A stretch of DNA of 64,000 nucleotides from Pseudonocardia phyllosphaerae. GTDB taxonomy: Bacteria > Actinomycetota > Actinomycetes > Mycobacteriales > Pseudonocardiaceae. Positions 45,764 through 54,211 of this stretch are shown here, piece by piece. Position 1 is the first letter of the stretch; each line of letters starts with the position of its first letter. A program made the position numbers and the translations under genes. A model generated the notes under the pieces. That model did no database searches. It had not been told where the DNA came from and saw only the letters and a list, made by a program, of their open reading frames with translations. Where the stretch lies: assembly GCF_046546475.1 (NCBI RefSeq), contig NZ_JBKGXS010000001.1, positions 62,001 to 126,000 on the forward strand, in the 5' to 3' direction.

Positions 45764-46467
45764 CGGCCGGCGGCCATCCCGAGGACAGGACGGTCGACGA
45801 CATGGCACACGACAAGCACGACGAGCAGCACACCGGCGAGCCGGACGTCGCTGCGGAGACCGCGGGTACGGACGGGGCCGGCTCGGCCCCGTCCGGGGCG
45901 GCCGACCCGGTCGCCGGGCCCGGCGAGGGCGCGGACCCCGAGGTCGAGAAGCTCACCTCCGAGGTGGCCGAGCGGACCGCGGACCTGCAGCGGGTCAGCG
46001 CCGAGTACGCCAACTACCGGCGCCGGGCCGAGCGGGACCGCGAGCAGGCCCTGCTGGGCGCGAAGGTCTCCTTCGTGTCCGACCTGCTCACGGTGCTCGA
46101 CGACTTCGAGCGGGCGGAGTCGCACGGCGACCTCACCGGCCCGTTCAAGTCGGCGGCGGACAAGGTCGTCGGCGTGGTGAACAAGCTCGGTCTCGAGCCG
46201 TTCGGCGCGCCCGGCGAGGTGTTCGACCCGCAGCTGCACGAGGCGGTCCAGCACGAGCCTGCCGAGGGCTCCGGCCCGACGGTCACGGTGCTGGCCGACG
46301 TCCTTCGCCGTGGTTACCGGATCGACGACCGGGTGCTCCGGCCGGCGATGGTGACCGTGGCCGACAAGCCCGAGTCCGAGGTCGCCGCGGCGTCCGGGGA
46401 CCAGGGCACCGACGGCACCGCGGACACCGACGGGACCGGCACGGCGGACGGGTCGCAGCAGGCCTGA
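45760..46467 (+). CDS. grpE: Nucleotide exchange factor GrpE
   Basis: A 235-residue GrpE. GTG 45760 overlaps the dnaK stop (GTGA). ATG 45802, with a GAGGACAGG upstream, is a possible alternative that would drop 14 residues. An acidic, Ala/Gly-rich N-terminus is followed by the coiled coil (VEKLTSEVAERTADLQRVSAEYANYRR, about residues 62-88), the four-helix region (VLDDFERAESHGD), and the beta domain (FGAPGEVFDPQLHEAVQHEP, VLRRGYRIDDRVLRPAMVTV). The last 35 residues are a Gly/Asp/Thr-rich tail. It releases ADP from DnaK. A strong hairpin follows before dnaJ. Confidence 0.95.
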   Translation: MTAGGHPEDRTVDDMAHDKHDEQHTGEPDVAAETAGTDGAGSAPSGAADPVAGPGEGADPEVEKLTSEVAERTADLQRVSAEYANYRRRAERDREQALLGAKVSFVSDLLTVLDDFERAESHGDLTGPFKSAADKVVGVVNKLGLEPFGAPGEVFDPQLHEAVQHEPAEGSGPTVTVLADVLRRGYRIDDRVLRPAMVTVADKPESEVAAASGDQGTDGTADTDGTGTADGSQQA

Positions 46468-46492
46468 CGGCCGTACGGCGGAACGACGGACA

Positions 46493-46536
46493 CGGTGCGG
46501 CGGGCGGCGGAGCGGACCTCCGCCCCCGCCGCACCG
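46493..46536 (+). terminator. Strong hairpin between grpE and dnaJ
   Basis: CGGTGCGGCGG (46493-46503) pairs perfectly with CCGCCGCACCG (46526-46536). The interior continues pairing with one bulge to a 5-nt loop. It may partly terminate or stabilise the operon transcript, setting a lower dnaJ-hspR level. Confidence 0.6.
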
Positions 46537-46621
46537 TTCTGCGGAGCACGGGCGTGCCTGCGGACGTTGTCGTGACAGACGTCGTGCCGGACACGACGAG
46601 CAGGACCGGAGAGGAGGCGGC

Positions 46622-47881
46622 ATGACCCAGCGCGACTGGATCGAGAAGGACTTCTACCGCGACCTGGGGGTCTCCTCGACGGCGTCCCAGGACGAGATCA
46701 AGAAGGCGTACCGCAAGCTCGCCCGCGAGCTGCACCCGGACGCCAACCCCGGTGACGCGAAGGCCGAGGCCCGCTTCAAGGCGGTGTCCGAGGCCTATGG
46801 CGTCATCGGCGACGAGAAGAAGCGCAAGGAGTACGACGAGACCCGCGCGATGTTCTCCGGCGCCGGTGGATTCGGCGGCGGTTTCGGTGGCGGCGGGTTC
46901 CCCGGCGGGGGGTTCCCCCGTGGCGGCACCCCCGGCGGTGGCGCTGGCGGTGCGGGCGGGTTCGACTTCGGCGACCTGTTCGGCCAGGCCGGGGGCGGCC
47001 GCGGTGCCGGAGCCGGCGCCGGGACGGGCGACTTCAGCGACATCCTCGGGGACATCTTCGCCCGGGCCGGGCGCTCCGGCGGCGGCGCGAACGCGGGCTA
47101 CGGCCCGACCGGTGCGCGGCGCGGCCAGGACGTCGAGAGCCGGATCACCATCCCGTTCGAGGACGCGGTGCGCGGCGCGAGCGTCCCGATCAAGCTGAAC
47201 TCCCCGGGCCGTTGCGAGCGCTGCGCGGGTACCGGCTCCCGGCCGGGCACCACCCCGCGTACCTGCCCCACCTGCGACGGCGCCGGGCTGGTCAACCGCA
47301 GCCAGGGCGCGTTCTCCTTCTCCGAGCCGTGCCGCGACTGCCGCGGCACCGGCCGGATCGTCGACGACCCCTGCCCGCAGTGCCACGGCGAGGGAGTCAG
47401 CGACCGGACCCGGTCGCTGACCGTGCGGATCCCGGCCGGCGTCGACGACGGCCAGAAGGTCCGGCTCTCCGGCCAGGGTGAGCCCGGGCGCGGCGGTGCC
47501 CCCGCCGGCGATCTCTACGTCACGGTGACGGTGACCCCGCACCGGGTGCTCGGGCGGTCGTCGAAGAACGGCGACGACCTGACCGTCACCGTTCCGGTGA
47601 CCTTCCCCGAGCTCGCCCTGGGTGCGACCCTGACGGTGCCCACGCTGGACGGGTCCGTCTCGCTGAAGGTCCCGGCCGGGTCCGCGAGCGGGCGGACGCT
47701 GCGGGTGCGCGGCCGGGGCGTCGAGCGGAAGAACGGCAAGAAGGGGGACCTGCTGGTGACCCTGGAGCTCGCCGTCCCGCAGAAGCTCGACGCCGCGGCC
47801 GAGGAGGCACTGCAGGCCTACGCCGAGGCGACCAAGGACGTCGATCCGCGGGCTGACCTGCTCGGGAATGCCAGGAGGTGA
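46622..47881 (+). CDS. dnaJ: Co-chaperone DnaJ (Hsp40)
   Basis: A 419-residue type I DnaJ. ATG 46622 follows GAGGAGGC. The J-domain occupies residues 1-75 with the HPD motif in ARELHPDANPGD. A long Gly/Phe-rich region follows (FGGGFGGGGFPGG, about residues 80-150). Four zinc-binding repeats come next: CERCAGTGS, CPTCDGAG, CRDCRGTG and CPQCHGEG (about residues 197-260). Two C-terminal beta domains bind substrate (VRIPAGVDDGQKVRLSGQGE, PTLDGSVSLKVPAGSASGR). It stimulates DnaK ATPase and hands over substrates. Co-transcribed with hspR, whose ribosome-binding site lies in its last codons. Confidence 0.97.
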   Translation: MTQRDWIEKDFYRDLGVSSTASQDEIKKAYRKLARELHPDANPGDAKAEARFKAVSEAYGVIGDEKKRKEYDETRAMFSGAGGFGGGFGGGGFPGGGFPRGGTPGGGAGGAGGFDFGDLFGQAGGGRGAGAGAGTGDFSDILGDIFARAGRSGGGANAGYGPTGARRGQDVESRITIPFEDAVRGASVPIKLNSPGRCERCAGTGSRPGTTPRTCPTCDGAGLVNRSQGAFSFSEPCRDCRGTGRIVDDPCPQCHGEGVSDRTRSLTVRIPAGVDDGQKVRLSGQGEPGRGGAPAGDLYVTVTVTPHRVLGRSSKNGDDLTVTVPVTFPELALGATLTVPTLDGSVSLKVPAGSASGRTLRVRGRGVERKNGKKGDLLVTLELAVPQKLDAAAEEALQAYAEATKDVDPRADLLGNARR

Positions 47882-47886
47882 CGGCG

Positions 47887-48372
47887 ATGGCCGGACGAGC
47901 ACGACGACCGGCAGTGGACGCGAACTGGGCCGAGACCGGACTGCCCGAGGGCACCCCGGCCGACCACCCGGTGTTCGTCATCTCCGTGGCGGCGCAGCTG
48001 TCCGGGCTGCACGCCCAGACCCTGCGCAGCTACGACCGGCTCGGCATCGTCTCGCCCGGCCGCGCGGCCGGCGGCGGCCGTCGCTACTCCGCGCGCGACA
48101 TCGCGCTGCTCCGTGAGGTGCAGCGGCTCTCCCAGGACGAGGGCGTCAGCCTCGCCGGGGTGAAGCGGATCATCGAGCTCGAGGAGCAGGTCGCGGACCT
48201 GCGCTCCGAGCTGGCCGAGGTCACCGAGGAGCTGGAGGCGGCCCGCGCCGCCGCCGCGCAGGCGACCGCGGCCGTGCACCGCTCCTACCGGCGCGACCTG
48301 GTGCCGGTCGACCGGCGGCAGGCCGTGGTGCGCTGGCGTCCCGGGCAGCCGGACCCGGACGCCCGGGGCTGA
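47887..48372 (+). CDS. hspR: HspR, MerR-family heat-shock repressor
   Basis: A 161-residue repressor. ATG 47887 is preferred to the overlapping GTG at 47878 because AGGAGG (47873-47878) lies 8 nt upstream. The MerR-type winged helix reads HPVFVISVAAQLSGLHAQTL, RSYDRLGIVSPGRAAGGGRR, YSARDIALLREVQRL (about residues 27-84). A leucine-rich coiled coil follows (LEEQVADLRSELAEVTEELE), then an Arg-rich tail. HspR with DnaK as corepressor binds HAIR sequences; three such sites occur in this window, two before dnaK and one before clpB. Its place at the operon end gives autoregulation. Confidence 0.95.
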   Translation: MAGRARRPAVDANWAETGLPEGTPADHPVFVISVAAQLSGLHAQTLRSYDRLGIVSPGRAAGGGRRYSARDIALLREVQRLSQDEGVSLAGVKRIIELEEQVADLRSELAEVTEELEAARAAAAQATAAVHRSYRRDLVPVDRRQAVVRWRPGQPDPDARG

Positions 48373-48448
48373 CCGGCCCGGCCCGAACACGGCACCGCCC
48401 GGGTACGAGACGGCACGACACGACACCGCCCGGGCCCCGGTACGCAGC

Positions 48449-49753
48449 TCAGGCCGAGGCCAGCCCGCCTCGGCGGGCCAGCAACCCCAGGACCACCGCA
48501 CCGGCCAGCGGGATCGCCGTCAGCACCGCGAACGGCACGACCGGCGGGACGTCCGGGCCGAGCAGCGCGCCGACGCCCGTCGAGCCGAGCAGCACCATCA
48601 GCCCGCCGAACGAGGCCAGGACGCCGAAGTGCGCGCCCAGCCGTCGTTCCCCGGCCAGGCGCGGCACCAGATCCTGCGCGACCGGCACGGCGAGCATCTC
48701 CCCGGCGGTCAGCAGCAGCACCATCACCACCGCCGGTGCCGCGGCCCAGTGCCCGGGCAGCCCCGGCAGCAGCCGCGCCACCGCCACGACCCCGAACGAC
48801 GCCGCCATCAGGCAGAACCCGAGCACCACCGCGCGCCCCGGCCCGATCCGCCGCGACCACCGCGTCACCCGCATCTGCAGGGCGATGACCAGCACCGACA
48901 TCGTCACGAACAGGAATCCGAGCAGCCAGGTCGCACCGACCCGGCCCAGCTCGGCGGGCAGCGCCAGGTAGACCTGGTTGTAGCAGAGCAGATAGCCCGA
49001 GTAGCCGATCGCGAAGACCAGGAACGTCCGGTTCCCCAGCACCTCGCCCCAGCCCGCGAGCACCGGCTCACCGGTGTGCTCACCGGGCCGGTTCGGCAGC
49101 AGCCGCCAGTGCGCGAGCCCGACGAGCACGAACCCGGCCGCGCCCACCGCACACGCGACGCCGAAGTCGACGAGCAGCAGCGCCGTCCCGACCAGCGGCC
49201 CGGTGACCGTCCCGAGCTGGCCGGCGACGGCGAACAGCGCGAACACCTCCGCACGCGGTGGCCCCTCACCGCTGCGTTCGCGGGTTCCCGCCTCCCGGGC
49301 CAGCGACGACTCGACGGCCGGGGAGAACAGCGCCGCCGCGAACCCGGTGAGCAGCGCACCGGCGATCACCCAGGTCAGCGAGCCCGCGACGCCGAGCAGT
49401 ACGAATCCCAGCACGCGCAGCGCGCACCCGGTCAGCACGACGGGCTTGGCGCCGTAGCGGTCGGCCAGCGCCCCGCCCACGACGAACAGGCCCTGCTGGC
49501 TGAACGTCCGCAGACCCAGCACCAGCCCGACCGCGGCCGCCGCCAGCCCGAGGTCGTCGGCCAGGTGCGTCGCGAGGTAGGGCAGCACCATGTAGAAGCC
49601 GAGGTTGAACGCCAGCTGGGTGGACACCAGCAGCTTCATCACCGGCGGCAGCCCGGCGAACTGCGCCCACCGGCCCGGCACCGGTGGGCGGGCTACGGGA
49701 GTCGTCCCGGCGGCGTCGCCACGGTCACCGGGGCGGCGGAGCAAACCACGCAT
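48449..49753 (-). CDS. MFS transporter
   Basis: A 434-residue major-facilitator protein. ATG 49753; the GTG directly before it is an alternative. It has twelve predicted helices, including LAFNLGFYMVLPYLATHL (helix 1), the loop 2-3 signature GGALADRYGAKPVVLTG (G-x-x-x-D-R-x-G), and GYSGYLLCYNQVYLALPAEL at the start of the second half. The sequence fits the drug/efflux branch of the family (MdtH-like). It is divergent from the binding-protein and permease operon across 188 bp, so the two may be co-regulated, perhaps as exporter and importer of one compound. The substrate is unknown. Confidence 0.85.
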   Translation of the reverse strand: MRGLLRRPGDRGDAAGTTPVARPPVPGRWAQFAGLPPVMKLLVSTQLAFNLGFYMVLPYLATHLADDLGLAAAAVGLVLGLRTFSQQGLFVVGGALADRYGAKPVVLTGCALRVLGFVLLGVAGSLTWVIAGALLTGFAAALFSPAVESSLAREAGTRERSGEGPPRAEVFALFAVAGQLGTVTGPLVGTALLLVDFGVACAVGAAGFVLVGLAHWRLLPNRPGEHTGEPVLAGWGEVLGNRTFLVFAIGYSGYLLCYNQVYLALPAELGRVGATWLLGFLFVTMSVLVIALQMRVTRWSRRIGPGRAVVLGFCLMAASFGVVAVARLLPGLPGHWAAAPAVVMVLLLTAGEMLAVPVAQDLVPRLAGERRLGAHFGVLASFGGLMVLLGSTGVGALLGPDVPPVVPFAVLTAIPLAGAVVLGLLARRGGLASA

Positions 49754-49941
49754 CACGGTACAAGTGTTATCAGGCCGACGTTGCAGTCGCGATCCGGTGG
49801 CAGTAACGGGCGCGCCGTCTGTGCGAGATCCGGGTATGTGATCGGTGCCGACGTCGACAGATGCGCATGTGTGATCTTGACCGTTTCGTCATCCTTGCCG
49901 AGGATCCCCCGGGCGCTCGACCAGGCGCCGGAGAGGACCGC

Positions 49942-51510
49942 ATGACCCCCGTCCCGACCCTTCCCACCACTCGATCGACCCGCCCCGCCCGCCGGGCGCT
50001 GCGGACCGTCGCCGCGCTCGCGGCGACCACCGCGGTGCTCACCGCCTGCGGCGGCTCCGGCTCCGGCGGCGGCACCCCGGTCCCCGACGGCCGGATGACC
50101 ATCGACATGACGTTCTCGCCGGGCGCGGGCTACGCGATCGACACCGACGACGCGTTCGTGCTCTCCCAGCTCGGCGCCACCGAGACGCTCGTGACGTCGG
50201 GTACCGACGGCGTCGCGAAGCCCGGGCTGGCCACGGAGTGGTCCCGGCCGGACCCCCGTACGTGGCGCTTCCAGCTGCGCCCCGGCGTCACCTTCCAGAA
50301 CGGCGAGCCGCTGACCGGCCAGGCCGCCGCGGGCGCGCTGAACTGGGTCGCGGGCGTCGACGCGCCGCCGCGGGCGGTCAAGGGCATCGGGCTGAAGGCC
50401 GTCGCCGACGGCGCGGACGCGGTGAAGGTCTCGACGACGAACCCGGACCCGATCCTGCCGCTGCGCCTGTCCGGCGCCAACACCGCGATCCTGGCGCCCT
50501 CGGCGTACAAGGCGAACCCGCCGGCCGCCCAGGGCACCGGCACCGGGCCGATGACGCTGACCAAGGTCGACGGGAACCAGTCCGCCGAGCTCGTCCGCAA
50601 CGACAAGTACTGGGGTGAGCGCCCGAAGCTCGCCGCGGTCACCGCGAACTACGTCGGTGACCCCGCGGCCCGCGCCCTGGCGCTGCGCGCCGGAGACGCC
50701 GACATCGCCCAGGAGCTGCCCGAGTCCGCGGCGCTGGAGTTCACCGGCGGCGAGTACACCGACGAGACCGTCGCGGCCCCGCGGACGGCGTTGCTGCAGC
50801 TCAACGAGGCGCGGCCGCCCTTCCAGGACGTCCGGGTCCGGCAGGCGGTCACCGCGGCCGTCGACCGCAGGGCGCTCGCCGAGCAGGCCCTCGCCGGGTC
50901 CGCGCTGCCCGCGAGCGAGCTGTTCGGGCCCGCCGTCGCCTGGGGCTCGCAGGACCCCCCGCCGCCCGCCGACCCGCAGAAGGCGCGCGACCTGCTCGCC
51001 CAGGCCGGGTACGGCCCGGACAAGCCGCTGCGCGTCGAGCTCGGCACCTACGCCAACCGCGCCGAGCTGCCGACGCTGGCGACCGCGCTGCAGCAGATGC
51101 TGAAGGCGGCCGGGATCGAGGCGAACATCAAGGTCGGCGACTACGACGCCCGCGAGCCGGAGCTGCTCGCCGGTCGCTACGACATGTACCTGACCTCGCG
51201 CAGCTACCTCATCGACGTGCCCGACGCGGGGGCCACGCTGTCCACCGACTACACCTGCCAGGGCTCCTACAACATCAACCGGTACTGCTCGCCCGCGTTC
51301 GACGCCCTGCTCGCCCCGCTCGCCACCGAGACCGACCCGGCTGCCCGCCAGGAGGTCTTCCGGAAGGCGTCGGCGCAGCTGACCGCGGACGCCGTCGGGG
51401 TCCCGCTGGTGCACACCCGCGCCAACGGCGTCGGCCACCAGGTCGCGGGCTACACCGTCGACCCGCTGGCGAAGACGCTCGTCGTACCGGGGCTGGCGAA
51501 GACGGAGTGA
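49942..51510 (+). CDS. ABC transporter substrate-binding lipoprotein (family 5, peptide/nickel type)
   Basis: A 522-residue solute-binding protein. ATG 49942 follows GAGAGGA. A basic, hydrophobic signal ends in the lipobox VLTACGG (Cys near residue 36). The family-5 pattern is clear: YAIDTDDAFVLSQLGATETL, WRFQLRPGVTFQNGEPLTG, GTGPMTLTKVDGNQSAELVR, RNDKYWGERPKLAAV, and FQDVRVRQAVTAAVDRRALA. This family binds oligopeptides, nickel complexes, opine metallophores and others. It overlaps the first permease gene (GTGA). No ATPase gene follows, so the importer must borrow one. Confidence 0.88.
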   Translation: MTPVPTLPTTRSTRPARRALRTVAALAATTAVLTACGGSGSGGGTPVPDGRMTIDMTFSPGAGYAIDTDDAFVLSQLGATETLVTSGTDGVAKPGLATEWSRPDPRTWRFQLRPGVTFQNGEPLTGQAAAGALNWVAGVDAPPRAVKGIGLKAVADGADAVKVSTTNPDPILPLRLSGANTAILAPSAYKANPPAAQGTGTGPMTLTKVDGNQSAELVRNDKYWGERPKLAAVTANYVGDPAARALALRAGDADIAQELPESAALEFTGGEYTDETVAAPRTALLQLNEARPPFQDVRVRQAVTAAVDRRALAEQALAGSALPASELFGPAVAWGSQDPPPPADPQKARDLLAQAGYGPDKPLRVELGTYANRAELPTLATALQQMLKAAGIEANIKVGDYDAREPELLAGRYDMYLTSRSYLIDVPDAGATLSTDYTCQGSYNINRYCSPAFDALLAPLATETDPAARQEVFRKASAQLTADAVGVPLVHTRANGVGHQVAGYTVDPLAKTLVVPGLAKTE

Positions 51511-52457
51511 CCGCGGTCCTGCTCCGCCGGCTGCTCGCACTGCCGGTGGTCCTCGCCGCGGCGGCGCTGTTCGTGTTCGCGCTGCCGCGCCTGTCCGGAC
51601 GCGACACCGCCCTGTCGGTGTTGCGCAGCCGTACCGGTGAGGCCGAACCGGACCCGGCGGCGCTGGCCGCGCTGCGGGAGCGGTACGGCCTCGACGGCTC
51701 CTGGCTCGACCAGTTCCTGAACTGGGCCGGCGGGATCCTGACCGGAGACCTGGGGATCTCCTGGACCAGCCGCACCCCGGTCTCCGGCCTGCTCTGGCCC
51801 GCGCTGGGCACCTCGCTGATCATCACGGTGCTGGCGCTCGTCCTGGCCGGGCTGGCCGGGGTCCCGCTCGGCGTCGCGGCCGCCCGGCGGCCCGGCGGGC
51901 GCCTGGACCGGGCGCTGACCACCGGGTCGGTGCTCGGCGTCGCCGTCCCGGAGTTCGTGCTGGGCACCGTGCTGGTGCTGGTGTTCGCGGTGCTGATCCC
52001 GGTGCTGCCCGCGACCGGCTGGGGCAAGCCCGCGCAGGCCGTCCTGCCGGTGCTGACGCTCGCGGCGTTCCCGGCGGCGCTGACCGCGCAGCTGGTGCGC
52101 GCGGAGACCGTCGACGCGCTGGGGCGTCCGCACGTCGCGGTCGCCCGCTCCAAGGGCCTGACCGACCGGGTCGTCGTGTGGCGGCACGGCGGGCGGCTCG
52201 CGCTCACCTCGGTGACGTCGCTGTCCGGGCTGTTCCTCGGCGGGCTGCTCGGCGGGTCGGTCGTGATCGAGGTGCTGTTCTCCGTGCCCGGCCTCGGCCG
52301 GCTGCTCTACGACGCCGTGCTGGGCCAGGATCTGCCGGTCGTGCAGGCCGGGCTGCTCGCCGTCGTCGCGGTGGCGGCCCTGGCCGGGATCGGCGCCGAG
52401 CTGCTCGCCCTCGCCCTGGACCCGGTGGCGCGCAGCGCGGACGGAGCGGCGTCGTGA
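51507..52457 (+). CDS. ABC transporter permease (DppB/NikB type)
   Basis: A 316-residue permease. GTG 51507 overlaps the binding-protein stop. The first helix is LLRRLLALPVVLAAAALFVF, followed by an outer loop with RERYGLDGSWLDQFLNW. The latter is the conserved D-P-F/W pattern of DppB-like proteins. The transport domain includes SLIITVLALVLAGLAGVPLG and the cytoplasmic EAA-type loop VRAETVDALGRPHVAVARSKGL, which docks the ATPase. Six helices are expected. It forms a heterodimer with the next gene product. Confidence 0.88.
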   Translation: MTAVLLRRLLALPVVLAAAALFVFALPRLSGRDTALSVLRSRTGEAEPDPAALAALRERYGLDGSWLDQFLNWAGGILTGDLGISWTSRTPVSGLLWPALGTSLIITVLALVLAGLAGVPLGVAAARRPGGRLDRALTTGSVLGVAVPEFVLGTVLVLVFAVLIPVLPATGWGKPAQAVLPVLTLAAFPAALTAQLVRAETVDALGRPHVAVARSKGLTDRVVVWRHGGRLALTSVTSLSGLFLGGLLGGSVVIEVLFSVPGLGRLLYDAVLGQDLPVVQAGLLAVVAVAALAGIGAELLALALDPVARSADGAAS

Positions 52458-53308
52458 CCGCCCAGGCCGCGGCCGTGTCCGCGGGTGACATCCGGGACCG
52501 GCTGCGCCGCCCGCTCCGGATCGCCGCGGTCGCGCTGCCCGTGGTGCTGGTCCTGCTCGCCGTGCTGCCGTTCGACGCCTACGGCACCGACCTGTCGTCG
52601 CGGTTCGGCGGCCCGTCGGCCGAGCACCTGCTCGGCACCGACCAGCTCGGCCGCGACGTGTTCGCCCGGCTCGCCGTCGGGGCCCGGGTCTCGGTCGGGT
52701 TCACCGTGCTCGCGCTGCTGCTCTGCGCGGTCCTCGGCACCGCGCTCGGGACGGCCGCCGCCTGGGGAGGTCGCCTGGTGGGCCAGGTGTTCCAGCGCGT
52801 CGTCGACGTCCTGGTCGCGGTCCCGGCGGTGCTCGTCGGGCTGGTCGCGATCGCCGCCACCCCGGACGGCGGGCCCGGCCTCGGAGTCCTGCTGCTCGCG
52901 ATCGTCTCGGTGGGCTGGCTGCCGTTCGCCCGGCTGGCCTACCAGCTCGTGCTGCGGGAGAAGGGCCGCGAGTACGTCGAGGGCGCCGTCGCGGTCGGCG
53001 CAGGCCAGGTGCGGATCGTGTGCGTGCACGTCCTGCCGAACCTGGCCCGCCCGCTGCTGGCACACCTGTGCCTGCGGTTCGCCAACATCCTGCTCACCGT
53101 GGCGGGGCTGTCGTTCCTCGGGCTCGGCCCGCAGCCGCCGACGCCGGAGTGGGGCGCGATGATCGCCGAGGGCCGGCAGTACATGTTCGCGGCGCCGCAG
53201 CTGGTGCTGGTGCCGTCGGTGGCCGTCGTCGGGACGGCGCTGCTGGTCGTACTGCTCGGCCGCGATCTGGAACGACGGGCACTGACCGGACCGTCCGGAC
53301 AGGTCTGA
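52454..53308 (+). CDS. ABC transporter permease (DppC/NikC type)
   Basis: A 284-residue permease. GTG 52454 overlaps the previous stop (GTGA). After one helix (IAAVALPVVLVLLAVLPF) comes the DppC hallmark HLLGTDQLGRDVFARLAVGA (about residues 57-76). The EAA loop is LREKGREYVEGAVAVGAGQV and the end LLTVAGLSFLGLGPQPPTPE is typical of the family. It pairs with the preceding permease to import the ligand of the binding protein. A 75-bp gap separates it from the dioxygenase gene. Confidence 0.88.
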   Translation: MTAQAAAVSAGDIRDRLRRPLRIAAVALPVVLVLLAVLPFDAYGTDLSSRFGGPSAEHLLGTDQLGRDVFARLAVGARVSVGFTVLALLLCAVLGTALGTAAAWGGRLVGQVFQRVVDVLVAVPAVLVGLVAIAATPDGGPGLGVLLLAIVSVGWLPFARLAYQLVLREKGREYVEGAVAVGAGQVRIVCVHVLPNLARPLLAHLCLRFANILLTVAGLSFLGLGPQPPTPEWGAMIAEGRQYMFAAPQLVLVPSVAVVGTALLVVLLGRDLERRALTGPSGQV

Positions 53309-53383
53309 CGCTCGGCGCGTTCTGGCAACGGTGCGTTCCTGCCACACTTGTGCAGCAGGCACGACAGCGGCAGGAGGCCCCAC

Positions 53384-54193
53384 ATGGCACGGATGGGTAC
53401 GGACGGGCGGCGCAGCGGCGAGGCGCGCGCCGAGCTCAAGGACCTGGTGGCCGACACCGGCGTCACGCCGCGTCGCGCGGAGCTCGGTGACGCCCGCACG
53501 GTGCTCGCCGAGGACGGCGTCGTCCTGGTCCCGGGCACGGGGCAGGATCCCGAGGCGCTGGTGACCACCGCCGCGGTGACCCTCGGCGGCCGGCTGCGCG
53601 AGCTGTTCGGCATCCGCCCGCAGGGCGGCACCGACGCCCCGGTGCTGGGCCTGCACAACGACGGCGCGATCCTGACCGGCGACGTGCACGGCCGCACCGT
53701 GCGGCTGCGCGACCCCGACGAGGACTACCTGTTCATGCACTGCTCGTCCCCCGCCCCCGACGGCGGCGACTCGGTGCTCGTCGACGGCTACGCGCTGGCC
53801 GACCGGCTCGCGACCGAGGCACCGGAGCTGTACGCGTTCCTGACCGGCTCCGACGTCGACTTCTTCGGCACCCGGACGAACCCGCCGCGCGGGGTGCCGA
53901 ACACCCCGCTGCTGCGCCGGATGATCGAGTGGACCCGCGGCGGCCGGCGCGCGGTGCGGGCCAGCGACTACGCGCTCCCGGTCCCCCGCGAGCCGTACTT
54001 CGACGAGCACCTGGCCCGGATCGAGGAGTACGCCGACCTGCTCGCGACGGCGTTCGAGCTGGCCCCGCGGTTCCGGATGGAGGCGGGGGACCTGGTCGTG
54101 CTCGACAACTACCGGTTCCTGCACGGGCGGGACGCCTTCACCGGCTCCCGCACGCTGCACGTGCTCTCGGTGCGCACCACCGAGGCGTTCTGA
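53384..54193 (+). CDS. Fe(II)/2-oxoglutarate-dependent dioxygenase (TauD/TfdA superfamily)
   Basis: A 269-residue oxygenase. ATG 53384 follows AGGAGG at 6-7 nt. The iron-binding facial triad is readable: HND in VLGLHNDGAILTGD (about residues 88-101) and the distal His in DNYRFLHGRDAFTG (about residues 243-256). The 2-oxoglutarate Arg is in RTLHVLSVRTTEAF near the end. The FFGTRTNPPRGVPNTPLLRR insert is unlike taurine dioxygenase itself, so the substrate differs. Related enzymes hydroxylate amino acids or make isonitriles in natural-product and metallophore pathways. It follows two permease genes and may modify the imported or exported compound. The function is inferred only to reaction class. 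Confidence 0.82.
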   Translation: MARMGTDGRRSGEARAELKDLVADTGVTPRRAELGDARTVLAEDGVVLVPGTGQDPEALVTTAAVTLGGRLRELFGIRPQGGTDAPVLGLHNDGAILTGDVHGRTVRLRDPDEDYLFMHCSSPAPDGGDSVLVDGYALADRLATEAPELYAFLTGSDVDFFGTRTNPPRGVPNTPLLRRMIEWTRGGRRAVRASDYALPVPREPYFDEHLARIEEYADLLATAFELAPRFRMEAGDLVVLDNYRFLHGRDAFTGSRTLHVLSVRTTEAF

Positions 54194-54211
54194 TCCCGGG
54201 CGGGGACCCGC

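Noticed and set aside
43871..45808. Minus-strand open frame over dnaK
   Set aside because: Low-complexity antisense translation; dnaK is certain.
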